Source of the DNA: Chrysochromulina tobinii
Lineage: Eukaryota; Haptophyta; Prymnesiales; Chrysochromulinaceae
Length of the DNA stretch: 44,051 nucleotides
NCBI GenBank assembly: GCA_001275005.1
Contig: JWZX01003181.1
Span: 1-44,051, forward strand
Direction of reading: 5' to 3'
The position numbers were made by a program, and so were the translations under genes. This document shows, piece after piece, positions 36,383 to 44,051 of the stretch (the first letter of the stretch is position 1; each line of letters starts with the position of its first letter). The notes beneath the pieces are model-generated. The model did no database searches. It was not told the origin of the DNA and worked only from the letters and a program-made list of their open reading frames with translations.

Positions 36383-37174
36383 TCACATGCTCGTCGTGTA
36401 CGTCTTTGTCTCCGAAGAGGTGATCGTCGACGCCACTCTTGCGATCTGCTCGATCGCGGCGAGGTAGTTCTGGTTCTTCTCCTGCGTCGTGGCCAAGTCG
36501 AAAGCCAGCTGCTCGGCCAACTTTCGCGCTTCAGATGCCTCGATGATTCGCTCGTCAATCTCCTCGCGCAGCGCCCTCTTGGCCTCGTCGGCACGCTCTG
36601 CATCCGCGCGTGCCTTCTTGGCTGCCGCTGACTGATCATCCAGCAGTGCGAGCAGACTCCTGGTCTCCGATTTCAGCTGCTGCGCGGCAGCGACGCCCTG
36701 TTCATCTAGCTGGCGAAGGAGTTTTGTGACTTCGATCTCAAGGCTCGATGCAGCCGCCGCGCTCGCTGCCGCGCTCGCTGCCTGCTTTTGCAAGTTCTCC
36801 CGCAAGTGGTCAGCCTCCACGCGCCCGTCTGCCACCTCCTTTTGCATGTTCTCAAGTCGCATCTGCTGGTCATCTAGCACGGCTTTCAAGCTGGCCTTTT
36901 CACTCGCGAGCAAATGCATCTGCTCAGTCGCCACTTTGGCAGCCACCTCCGCCTGCTTGACAACGTCGCGTAGCTTGCTCATTTTCTCCTCCATGTCCGC
37001 GTCATAGATGGCGCACTCTACGTAGATCTTGGGGTCGATGAGCGCTTCCACTGAAGGCGTAGAACGTGCTGTGGGAAATGAAGGCGTACGTGCTCTGGGA
37101 TGGCATCGCGATATTGCAACGCGGAAAGCTGACGCTGACGGAAGAAGGAGAGCCACGAAAGCAAAAGTGCGCAT
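36383..37174 (-). CDS. Plastid-targeted coiled-coil protein
   Basis: 263 residues. MRTFAFVALLLPSASAF is a signal peptide with the ASAF motif, Phe17 being the first residue after cleavage. An Arg/Ser-rich transit stretch (RVAISRCHPRARTPSFPTAR) follows. This bipartite signal directs proteins across the membranes of red-derived secondary plastids. From about residue 60 to 250 the chain is heptad-rich and almost entirely helical (for example LASEKASLKAVLDDQQMRLE), so a long coiled coil is expected. No enzymatic domain is present. A structural role in the plastid is inferred. Confidence 0.78.
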   Translation of the reverse strand: MRTFAFVALLLPSASAFRVAISRCHPRARTPSFPTARSTPSVEALIDPKIYVECAIYDADMEEKMSKLRDVVKQAEVAAKVATEQMHLLASEKASLKAVLDDQQMRLENMQKEVADGRVEADHLRENLQKQAASAAASAAAASSLEIEVTKLLRQLDEQGVAAAQQLKSETRSLLALLDDQSAAAKKARADAERADEAKRALREEIDERIIEASEARKLAEQLAFDLATTQEKNQNYLAAIEQIARVASTITSSETKTYTTSM

Positions 37175-37682
37175 GAGGAAAGACCCTCCGTCGCGATCTC
37201 GCGAGAAAAATGACGAAAGCTACGATCACAGTTTGGGTGAAATGCTGGTGTGCGCATGCTTACGGGTATAACTGACACAAGACGATCAGACACCTACGCA
37301 TTGTACATACGACGACACGGTGCGTGTCCAGGTCTGTCCGTCGGTGTGTTGAGATTCATCTATAACTTTCACACGACAGCGGGGACAGGGACAGGCACAT
37401 CACGTCACACCTTTCGCGCCGACATGCACACATAGACACCCTTGCCACACACGCACAACATGAAGTACGTGAGTATGCCACATCTCACCATCACACACCA
37501 CGCCGGCATCACCACACCAAACACTCACGCCAGCATACTAGTAGAGAGTAGAGCACTCACAGCCAAGGCACATAGTAGAGCGGAACGCGCCGCGAATTCG
37601 CCGCGAGTGCACACTACCACTTCACAGAGATGGCGAGGCAGCGGCGCGCATGCACTCGTGACGAGTGCCACACGTACGTTGC
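37175..37682. other. Intergenic region
   Basis: Upstream of the coiled-coil gene and downstream of the EF-hand gene. The part 37420-37530 is rich in CA/CAC words (CACACACGCACAACATG). No gene is supported. Confidence 0.5.
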
Positions 37683-38590
37683 CTAGTCCACTTGCGCCTT
37701 CAACTCCTCCAGAACGCTCGGTTTGTTGGTCAACTCTGCGAACTCTGCGAAGGTGATGACGTCGTTGCCGTTCTTGTCGATAAGCTGGATGATGCGGTTG
37801 AAGACGGGGTCGGGCATCGACTGCATGTTGAACATGACCAAGATCCTCTTGAACTCGTCTGCCGAGAGGAAGCCATTGCAGTCCTCGTCGAGGAGGCGGA
37901 AGGCACGGCGCACCTCCGTGAAGCGATCCTTCATCTTGGAGACGAGGAGACCGAACCAGTACGCGGTCTCCTTGCTCGAGGCGCGCGGCATCGTCGGCTG
38001 CTCGACCATTGGCGCACTCGCAGGCGCCGCCGCCGGCGCGTCGTCGGCCGAAGGGCGGCGGCTATTCTTGCGCAGGGGCGGAAGCTCACCGAAGCCGCCC
38101 GGCCCGCGCAGCGGCGGTGGCTGCAGCTCGTGGTTCATAAAGGGCTTCCAGTGGATCCTGGTTGGCGCGCCAATGTTGTCCTTGCATGCCGCGTAGTGCG
38201 TGTTCGCCACGACCTCGGGCGGCACCTCTACGTTGGCAATCTTAGCGGCGAGTATCAGCTCCCGTGTGCTGCACATGCCTTCCGGCGCGCGCTTGCTGAG
38301 CACATCCTTCATGATGCGGCGCTGTTTGTTGTGGTCGAGGCGAACTGTGCAGGAGGAGCAGGTCGGGGCGTAGGCGCACTCGTCGCATCAGTGGGATTTG
38401 CAAACTGCATGTGGACTGCCACAAACGGGGTTCAATCCACTCGCGTCGCACGTTGGGCTTCGGCGACCATCTCTTCCTCTGTATAGCCCTCAAGCGACGG
38501 CCGACTGTAGCCGACTGTCGAGGGGCGTGGAGTGCCCCGTGTAGGGGTGCCCCGTGGGGTGCTCCTTGGGGAAAGCGGTGCGAAGGCCAT
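37683..38590 (-). CDS. EF-hand protein, one intron
   Basis: Exon 1 is 38452-38590 (start MAFAPLSPRSTPRG), intron 38345-38451 (107 nt, donor GTGCGA, acceptor CTCCTGCACAG) and exon 2 is 37683-38344. Spliced length is 266 residues, and the join reads VAEAQLRLDHNKQRR. The C-terminal third holds two EF-hand units, DEDCNGFLSADEF and DKNGNDVITFAEF; the second has all usual calcium ligands, the first nearly so. The middle has a Pro-rich linker. An N-terminal Ser/Thr/Pro/Arg repeat (STPRGTPTRGTPRPST) is likely a phosphorylation region. A cytoskeletal or ciliary role is possible, but I do not recognise the family. The intron has no flanking direct repeat. Confidence 0.75.
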
Positions 38591-38910
38591 TATGAGCTGA
38601 CGCGAGCGAGTGGACTCCGACCGCTTGGACGGTCTGTCGGTCACTGGTCAGCAAAAAAAACAGCTCAAAAAAACATGAACGGAAAATGCATTTCAGACAC
38701 GAATTTGGGCCAAGCGCCCGATCGTCACGCTTGGATGCAACTAGAGACCGCGCGGTGATGTGACGTTTTGTTGGTTTTTTCAATGTGGTTTGTTAATGAC
38801 CGAGATTTTGAGTAATGGTGCGGCACACACTCGTTCACGTGCGCACGGCACACTCTTCCGGTTCACATTACTTTACAAGGGTCCGTTGGTGTGAACCGAG
38901 CACAAGATTT

Positions 38911-38940
38911 TTGACTTGACTTGACTTGACTTGACTTGAC
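38911..38940. repeat. Pentanucleotide microsatellite upstream of ABCG gene
   Basis: TTGAC in six perfect copies, ending 47 bp before the ABCG start codon. Confidence 0.95.
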
Positions 38941-38987
38941 TTCGACGAACTTCACACGAGCAATTCGCCGCCGTCGTGAGCCCAGGG

Positions 38988-41024
38988 ATGCACCAGCACC
39001 ACGGGCTGCTCGCCGACCACGTCGATGGCGGCAGCGTGCCCGCCATCAACGATGCCGGCGTCGAGCTCAAGGCCTCGGGTGTTGGCCAGACGGTCAAGGT
39101 GCGAGGCGCCGCCCGCACCATCCTCTCCGACGTGGACGCGACCTTCTCGCCGGGCAATTTGACTGCGCTCATGGGCCCGTCGGGCGCTGGCAAGACGACG
39201 CTCCTCTCCATCCTTCGAGGCGGCCGTTGCAGCATGGGGTCGATGGCGATCGACGGCGCACCGTACACAACGGCCACGCGCAAGCTCATCGTGACCGTTC
39301 CGCAGGACGACGTGCTGCTGGCCGGGCTGTCGCCTCTCGAGATGCTTGTGTATGCGGCGCACCTGAAGCTGCCGCGCGCGCTCGGGCGGGCCGCCAAGCT
39401 CGCGCGCGTGCAGAGGGTGCTCTCGGAGCTCAATTTGGAGGGCGAGGACCAGCGGACGCGCATCGGCTCGGTCGACGCGCGCGGCCTTTCGGGCGGGCAG
39501 CGCAAGCGCGTCTCAATCGGGCTCGAGCTGCTGACCAACCCGGCGGTGCTACTGTGTGACGAGCCCACGAGCGGCCTGGACGCCAAGATGGCCGCCGACG
39601 TCGTCGGCATCCTCCGTGCGCTCTCACAGCAGCAGCGGCGCACCGTGGTCGCCACCATCCACCAGCCCTCGTTTCAGCTGTTTGCGCGCTTCGACTGGCT
39701 GCTGTTGCTGAGCAAGGGGCGCGTCGCGTACTCGGGCGCCGCCCTCAACGCCGCCGCGCACTTTGGCGCCCTCGGCTTCCCCACGCCCCCGCACGAGAAC
39801 CCGGCAGACTACATGATGCGCCTGCTGCAAGACGTGGAGGAAGCACGCGGTCTTGACCTGGTCGCTGCATGGGCGGAAGGCGCGGCGGCCATTTCGCAGC
39901 GCGCCGCGCATCGGCTGCCTTCCTGGAAGCCGGTTGGCGTAACGGTGAGCATGCTCGGCGGCGGCAGCGGCGGCGGCGACAACGGGGGCGACGGCGGCCT
40001 TTTGGAGTTTGCGTACCGTACGTCCGTGCTGTGCCACCGAACGCTGTACGACTCGTTCAAGGACCCCGCAAAGACCCTCAAGACTGTCATCCTCAAGAGC
40101 ATGGTCGGCCTGCTCTGCGGCACCATCTGGTTTGGGCAGGGGCGCTCGGGCTCGTATGGCGACATCTTCTCCATCACGGGTGCGCTCTTTATGTGCGTCA
40201 CCACCTCCACGCTCGAGGTGCTGCTGGACACCGTGCTCGAGTTCCCACTCGCGCGTGCGCTCCTATTGCGCGAGCTTTCCAACGGCCACTATTCGCTGCG
40301 CAGCTACTACGTCGCACGCACCGTGGCCAACTTTTGGCAGGCGTGCGTCAACACGGTACTCGTAGCACTGCCCGTGTACTTCATGGTGGGCCTCTCGCTC
40401 ACCGCGCGGCAGTTTGGCATCTTCGGGGGCTGCCTCGTGCTGCTTGAGCTCATCGGCTCGTGTATCGGCATCATGATCGGATGCACCTCGAACGACATCA
40501 ACGACGCGCGCACGCAGCTCGTGCCCGTGCTCGCACCGCTGCTCATCTTCTCAGGCTACGTGGTGCCGTACAACAACATCCCCGCCTACTTCACATGGGC
40601 CTACTACGCCTCCTTCTTCCAGTACAGCTTTGCACTGCTCATGATCAATGAGTTCGCGGACCGCACCTTTACGCGCGACTGCCCGGCGCAGCTTGCCGAG
40701 CAGCAGGTGCTCGCGGCGCTCGAGGAGCGGCTCGCACCCTACTGGCCGCCGCTGCCACACAATGGCACGTGGCCGGCACACAATGGCACGTGGCCGGCAC
40801 ACAATGGCACGTGGCCGCCGCCCGGCCCCTGGAGGAACTGGACGTGGCCCCCGCAGCTCCAGTTCACGTGCACTGGCCGCGAGTACCTCCAATTGGTGGG
40901 CATGTGGCCGAACAAGTTCGGCGCGATCTCAAACTACTTTGCCATCTTGGCGGGCTACCTCGCGCTCGCGTTTGTGGCCACGTACGTGGTGCTGTACCGC
41001 GTGACGACGATGAAGATGCGCTGA
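38988..41024 (+). CDS. ABC transporter, subfamily G half-transporter
   Basis: 678 residues from ATG 38988. The ATP-binding domain comes first, as in ABCG/White proteins: Walker A GPSGAGKTT (63-71), Q-loop VPQDD, signature LSGGQRKRVS (167-176), Walker B VLLCDEPTSGLD (187-198) and the switch region ATIHQPS. The C-terminal half has about six membrane spans (for example TLKTVILKSMVGLLCGTIWF, then YFMVGLSLTARQFGIFGGCL). A large extracellular loop before the last span carries three HNGTWPA units, each with an N-glycosylation sequon. Half-transporters dimerise to export lipids, sterols or xenobiotics. The substrate is unknown. Confidence 0.95.
   Translation: MHQHHGLLADHVDGGSVPAINDAGVELKASGVGQTVKVRGAARTILSDVDATFSPGNLTALMGPSGAGKTTLLSILRGGRCSMGSMAIDGAPYTTATRKLIVTVPQDDVLLAGLSPLEMLVYAAHLKLPRALGRAAKLARVQRVLSELNLEGEDQRTRIGSVDARGLSGGQRKRVSIGLELLTNPAVLLCDEPTSGLDAKMAADVVGILRALSQQQRRTVVATIHQPSFQLFARFDWLLLLSKGRVAYSGAALNAAAHFGALGFPTPPHENPADYMMRLLQDVEEARGLDLVAAWAEGAAAISQRAAHRLPSWKPVGVTVSMLGGGSGGGDNGGDGGLLEFAYRTSVLCHRTLYDSFKDPAKTLKTVILKSMVGLLCGTIWFGQGRSGSYGDIFSITGALFMCVTTSTLEVLLDTVLEFPLARALLLRELSNGHYSLRSYYVARTVANFWQACVNTVLVALPVYFMVGLSLTARQFGIFGGCLVLLELIGSCIGIMIGCTSNDINDARTQLVPVLAPLLIFSGYVVPYNNIPAYFTWAYYASFFQYSFALLMINEFADRTFTRDCPAQLAEQQVLAALEERLAPYWPPLPHNGTWPAHNGTWPAHNGTWPPPGPWRNWTWPPQLQFTCTGREYLQLVGMWPNKFGAISNYFAILAGYLALAFVATYVVLYRVTTMKMR
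40756..40818 (+). repeat. 21-bp coding tandem repeat (HNGTWPA)
   Basis: CACACAATGGCACGTGGCCG repeats at 40756, 40777 and 40798. It adds N-glycosylation sites to the ABCG extracellular loop. Confidence 0.95.
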
Positions 41025-41199
41025 CATGAACTCAAGCAGGCAAGCTAGCTTGCTTGAACTCAAGCGAGCGTCATCTTCGTGTTTCGAGGACTTTAGTCAC
41101 CTCGGCCGTGGCACTTCTCCCTGCTTCGCTTCCGGAATCTGACTCCGTCTCACTGGCGCCCACGTCACTGGCCAGTGAATTGGTGGGCGGCGATAGAGA

Positions 41200-41283
41200 C
41201 GAACACGGGTGCATCCCATCTGCGGGCTACTCCTGGTGCCAGCCGCTCGCCCAGTGCATCCGCGCCTGGGAGACGAACTGCAC
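41200..41283 (+). other. Coding fragment with SAGYxWC Cys-rich motif
   Basis: This frame reads HGCIPSAGYSWCQPLAQC, then IRAWETNC. The spacing Cys-x8-Cys-x5-Cys-x7-Cys looks like a small disulfide module. I believe similar motifs recur in algal secreted proteins, but I cannot verify that here. The frame is open from about 41054 to 41383 but has no ATG upstream, so it is either an exon of an unrecognised gene or a remnant. Confidence 0.4.
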
Positions 41284-41703
41284 GACGCCAACATCCTCGG
41301 AATTATATGTCGCCAGCGACAACGACGCTGGCTCGCCGGGTGCGGCGGTCGCCGCCTCGCCCTACATGATGAGGCCTATTTAGGAGCGCCGCTCGTCCAG
41401 GCGCGTGTGCTGCTGCTGCCCAGCGGCCGCCGACTGGCTTACGCCATCGAGCACCCGAGCCCCGATCAAACCAATCCGCGGTAGAGCTCACTATCCAGCT
41501 CGGGCGCCGAGACACGATCGGCATCCAGCAAGACGCGACCGCCCTCCTCTTGGGCAACGTCCTCCCGTCGCTCTTCTTTGCCGACCTGCGCACAGTGCAG
41601 CAGCTGGGCCACGTGGTGCAGGCGCAGTTGCTCTCCCATTTTGGGATCCGCGAGCTCGTCTTCCTCGTGCAGGGGACGGCCCAACCGCCGGCCAACGTCT
41701 CCA

Positions 41704-41843
41704 AGAGCATCCTCACCTTCGTGGTTACAGATGTGGTTACAGATGTGGTTACAGATGTGGTTACAGATGTGGTTACAGATGTGGTTACAGATGTGGTTAC
41801 AGATGTGGTTACAGATGTGGTTACAGAGCATCCTCACCTTCGT
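41704..41843 (+). other. Intron-like insertion bounded by a 19-bp direct repeat
   Basis: AGAGCATCCTCACCTTCGT occurs at 41704-41722 and 41825-41843. Between them are tandem 12-bp units. Removing one repeat unit plus the filler (121 nt) restores the expected insulinase reading. A canonical GT-AG choice (41724-41826, 103 nt) also restores frame but keeps both copies, adding six residues. Exact one-copy removal would need non-GT-AG ends. Confidence 0.75.
41723..41826. repeat. 12-bp minisatellite made of splice-site-like units
   Basis: About eight and a half copies of GTGGTTACAGAT. Each unit holds a GT and a TTACAG, so it offers both donor-like and acceptor-like words. Confidence 0.9.
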
Positions 41844-42278
41844 CGACTCGATGCCCGAGCTCGTTGACAAGCTGTCCGCCGCCGAGTTGAGCACCTACGT
41901 GGCCTCGACGCGCGCGGGGCTGCTGCAGAAGCCGATCTCGATCGAGGACGCCCAAAAGGGCTTGGGCACCTCCCTGTTCACTCAGATCAGCGAGAACTGC
42001 ACGAGGACCTTCGACGACAACCTCGCGCTCGCGGCGGCGCTGGTCGACATCACGCTCGCCGATGTGCGTGCGCTCGCCGAGGCCACCGTCGACCTGTACA
42101 AGGTCCATACGGCCGGCTCCTTGTACAGGTCTACGGCCGCAAGCAGCAGGCAATGTCCGCAATCCCCGCCTTCCCCCCTGACTACGCGCAGGTCGAACGC
42201 GAGGCTTACTTCCGAGAGGCCATCTATGCTGGGGGTGCCATCCCGTGGAGACACAACGTGGAGGGCGCAGTGTTATAA

Positions 42279-42729
42279 GCTCTCGACGACGCGCTTTGAT
42301 GGGATGTGCTCGTGCACAGGACGCACGGTTTACACAGTGCATCCGCCTCTGATCGACACTGCGCTGAATGACGGTCCGGATGCCACCCGCAGAGGCGTGT
42401 TTCTTACTTACTTTTACACCTACCGATTACGGGACACTGAGCAAACTATAGCCGGTATAGGAGAAAAAATGTGCGTGAGTCCTGAGACGCCGAGACGTCG
42501 CAGTGCTCGACGTTCGTTCGTGCGTCTGCTCGCGTGAGTGTGACCACAGCTTAAAGCCGCTTCTCGCCGTCGGACGAGGACGAGGGTGGCGGCGCACGGT
42601 TGATCCGCGCGTAATGAGCGCCTTGGCATGCGGCCAACATATGACCCCCGCCCCGCGCCTCCATGAAAAATCACCTCCTCACTCATTAGGGACCACCTAT
42701 GGGGGGCGCGTCCTCGTCGACGTAGTCGT
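42279..42729. other. Intergenic region
   Basis: 451 bp between the insulinase fragment and the stop of the ADP-ribosyltransferase gene. No gene or repeat is seen. Confidence 0.5.
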
Positions 42730-44051
42730 CTATGCCATCTGCTTCAGCACGTAGACATTGAGGTCGGTCATGTCGTAAGCGCCCAGCTGGTTTAGCAAGG
42801 TCTTCTTCTCCTGCTCGCTCGCCACGACCTTCTCCACCTTGAACTGCGAGTTGGGCGGGAAGAGCACCTCCTCCTCGCTCGGTTCTGCCGAGAAGTGGCG
42901 GATGTCTTTGCCGGTGATGGAGTCGATGACGAAAATTGACCCCGAGAGCTTGCGCCCGGATGTGTTGACGAAAACGAGCGTCGCCATCTGATTCTTGGTC
43001 GAGGACGAGAACGCCTGCCACGTGATCCGCTTGCCGGGCGCGTAGACATCGGGATTGAGAAGGCCCTTGATGCCCCGAAAAACCTTGCCATGCATTTCAC
43101 TCACATGCGTCGGCAGGCTGCTTAGAGCTCTCTCCATGTGCACTATATAGTCTGCGTAATGCTTGAGCTCGGTGTCGGTCGGTGTGCTCGGGGTGTGAGG
43201 CGTGCGCATCGTGTAGTTGAGCGTCCCGTAAAGTGGGGACTCCTCCGTATAGGCGAAGAGGGCGGCTGCGTGTTTAGGGGCGAGCGGCGTGGGCGACGTG
43301 ACTGCCTTAGCACGACCGGCATCCATGATCTCTCTGACGTGGGGTTCACTGTGCCCAAAGCGAGCGATCGCCTCGGGCACATCCAGCGTCACCTCGAAGC
43401 CTTGTGGCACAAAGTTGCGCGACCCAGCAGCAGGCGCTTCAAGGCCGTCTGCCCATCGCTTCACACGTGCGACTGGATACTCGGAGACGTTGAGGCTCGC
43501 AGCGACTACTGGCGTCACCTTGCGGAATATATTGTTGTGACGATGGTACAGGATGACCAGGGCGAGGACAAGGACGATGATGACGCCGATGATGACGCCG
43601 ATGATGATGCCCGTTGAGCCGCTGGTCTCAACCGCCGATGCACCGGTCGACATGGGTGGAGGTGGCATGAGTGGAGGTGACATGGGCGGAGGCGGCGATG
43701 GTGAAGGCGGTGGTGGCGGTGAGACGTCCGCGATGGTGGGCAGCGTCACGACCGCGAGCACGACGATCGAGACGCCGGTGACGCTCGCGAGCATGGCGGT
43801 CGCGCTGCTCAGGCTGCTCGTCGCGCTGGCCATCGTCGACTGCACCGCGGCCGCCATCGCCACGATTGTCTGGATTCTCACGTCGGCGATGACGCTACCT
43901 GGCGATATGTCAACTCGACCGCCGATGGGTCCACGCCCGCGCGAACCGCTAATGCACTCTGCATCTGGGTCTGCACGCTCGGTGTGAATGAGGAGACGTC
44001 GCCGGCGAGCTCGAGGGTGAATCCGACCATGCTCATCGCCGGCGGCGAGGG
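42730..44051 (-). CDS. Membrane-anchored ADP-ribosyltransferase-like protein (5' end beyond window, one frame break)
   Basis: The main frame covers 42730-43881 and stays open upstream. Numbering from 43881: Pro-rich segment 54-77; one membrane span 91-113 (GIIIGVIIGVIIVLVLALVI); then an ART fold with FAYTEESPLYGTLNYTMR (209-226), VFRGIK with Arg269, WQAFSSSTKN (288-297) and a Glu triplet EEEVLFPP (336-343). This is the R-S-ExE order of arginine-type mono-ADP-ribosyltransferases, which move ADP-ribose from NAD+ to protein side chains. Upstream, 43915-44036 in another frame reads like an ectodomain (MSMVGFTLELAGDVSSFTPS, then MQSALAVRAGVDPSAVELT). It shifts by one base into the main frame near 43905. 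The predicted layout puts the ART domain on the cytoplasmic side. Activity and target are unknown. Confidence 0.75.
   Translation of the reverse strand, partial: LAAGDEHGRIHPRARRRRLLIHTERADPDAECISGSRGRGPIGGRVDISPGSVIADVRIQTIVAMAAAVQSTMASATSSLSSATAMLASVTGVSIVVLAVVTLPTIADVSPPPPPSPSPPPPMSPPLMPPPPMSTGASAVETSGSTGIIIGVIIGVIIVLVLALVILYHRHNNIFRKVTPVVAASLNVSEYPVARVKRWADGLEAPAAGSRNFVPQGFEVTLDVPEAIARFGHSEPHVREIMDAGRAKAVTSPTPLAPKHAAALFAYTEESPLYGTLNYTMRTPHTPSTPTDTELKHYADYIVHMERALSSLPTHVSEMHGKVFRGIKGLLNPDVYAPGKRITWQAFSSSTKNQMATLVFVNTSGRKLSGSIFVIDSITGKDIRHFSAEPSEEEVLFPPNSQFKVEKVVASEQEKKTLLNQLGAYDMTDLNVYVLKQMA

Larger units (their letters stand above)
41373..42278 (+). pseudogene. Insulinase-family (M16) C-terminal fragment, frame-broken
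   Basis: Translated pieces match the last domain of insulin-degrading-enzyme-like M16 peptidases: RLAYAIEHPSPDQTNP, SAVELTIQLG, LRTVQQLGHVVQAQ with RELVFLVQG, then DSMPELVDKLSAAELSTYV, LLQKPISIEDAQKG and LVQVYGRKQQA. This last domain has no zinc site; the catalytic HxxEH domain is absent from the window. The pieces lie in different frames. There is a one-base shift near 41475, an intron or repeat insertion at 41706-41843, and a further one-base shift near 42110. The stop is at 42276-42278. The rest of the gene upstream is missing, since the ABCG gene ends at 41024. So this is a truncated, decaying copy or a region with sequence errors. Confidence 0.7.

Noticed and set aside
41723-41826. CRISPR or centromeric satellite
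   Set aside because: Perfect 12-bp units without spacers, too short an array, and placed within a gene fragment.
42103-42128. Possible 26-nt intron with AAGGTC/CAGGTC repeats in the insulinase fragment
   Set aside because: It would be extremely short and would delete the conserved-looking LVQ before VYGRK. A one-base frameshift explains the data better.

Overview
The window looks like nuclear DNA of a GC-rich, gene-dense, intron-poor unicellular alga with a secondary red-type plastid. A haptophyte-like organism is my best guess, but nothing here proves the lineage. The reasons are: only eukaryotic gene families (USP deubiquitinase, CPSF30, CaMKK-type kinase, ABCG half-transporter, BART protein, ADP-ribosyltransferase), short GT-AG introns, no operons or Shine-Dalgarno sites, and two genes with bipartite plastid presequences, one with a clear ASAF cleavage motif. 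GC-rich DNA makes long antisense open frames common, and these were discarded.

Layout. 1-9.4 kb: a recent inverted duplication of an EF-hand gene (arms at 1-454 and 7597-8073) encloses an F-box-like gene, a 1210-residue adenylation-carrier-ankyrin protein and a spliced ubiquitin-specific protease. 10-16 kb: a TPR protein and a 1530-residue chromatin-type protein. 16-21 kb: O-fucosyltransferase, plastid membrane protein, CPSF30, membrane-anchored mutarotase, RbfA-like factor. 21.7-30.6 kb: CaMKK-like kinase, UBA-RING ligase, small membrane protein with a 14-nt first exon, alpha/beta hydrolase, serine carboxypeptidase, BART protein. 31-38.6 kb: DUF6625-like glycosyltransferase, a repeat-rich gene-poor stretch, a decayed HTH/transposase-like gene, a plastid coiled-coil protein and an EF-hand protein. 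39-44 kb: ABCG transporter, a broken insulinase-family fragment, and a membrane ADP-ribosyltransferase running off the end.

The most unusual signal is in the introns. Three of five well-supported coding introns (USP, EF-hand copy B, insulinase fragment) lie between direct repeats of 15-19 bp, so that splicing can leave one copy of the repeated exon sequence. All three also have internal short tandem duplications. This pattern suggests recent intron birth by local duplication or introner-like insertion. The same slippage-prone DNA appears inside exons: a 10-bp repeat within an adenylation domain, and 90-, 66-, 48-, 21-, 15- and 9-bp in-frame repeats in other genes.

The genes do not form an obvious pathway. 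Several pairs are divergent with short shared upstream regions (for example kinase/RING ligase and carboxypeptidase/BART), which is typical of a compact protist genome. Several single-base frame breaks cluster between 35 and 44 kb and may be decay or assembly errors.
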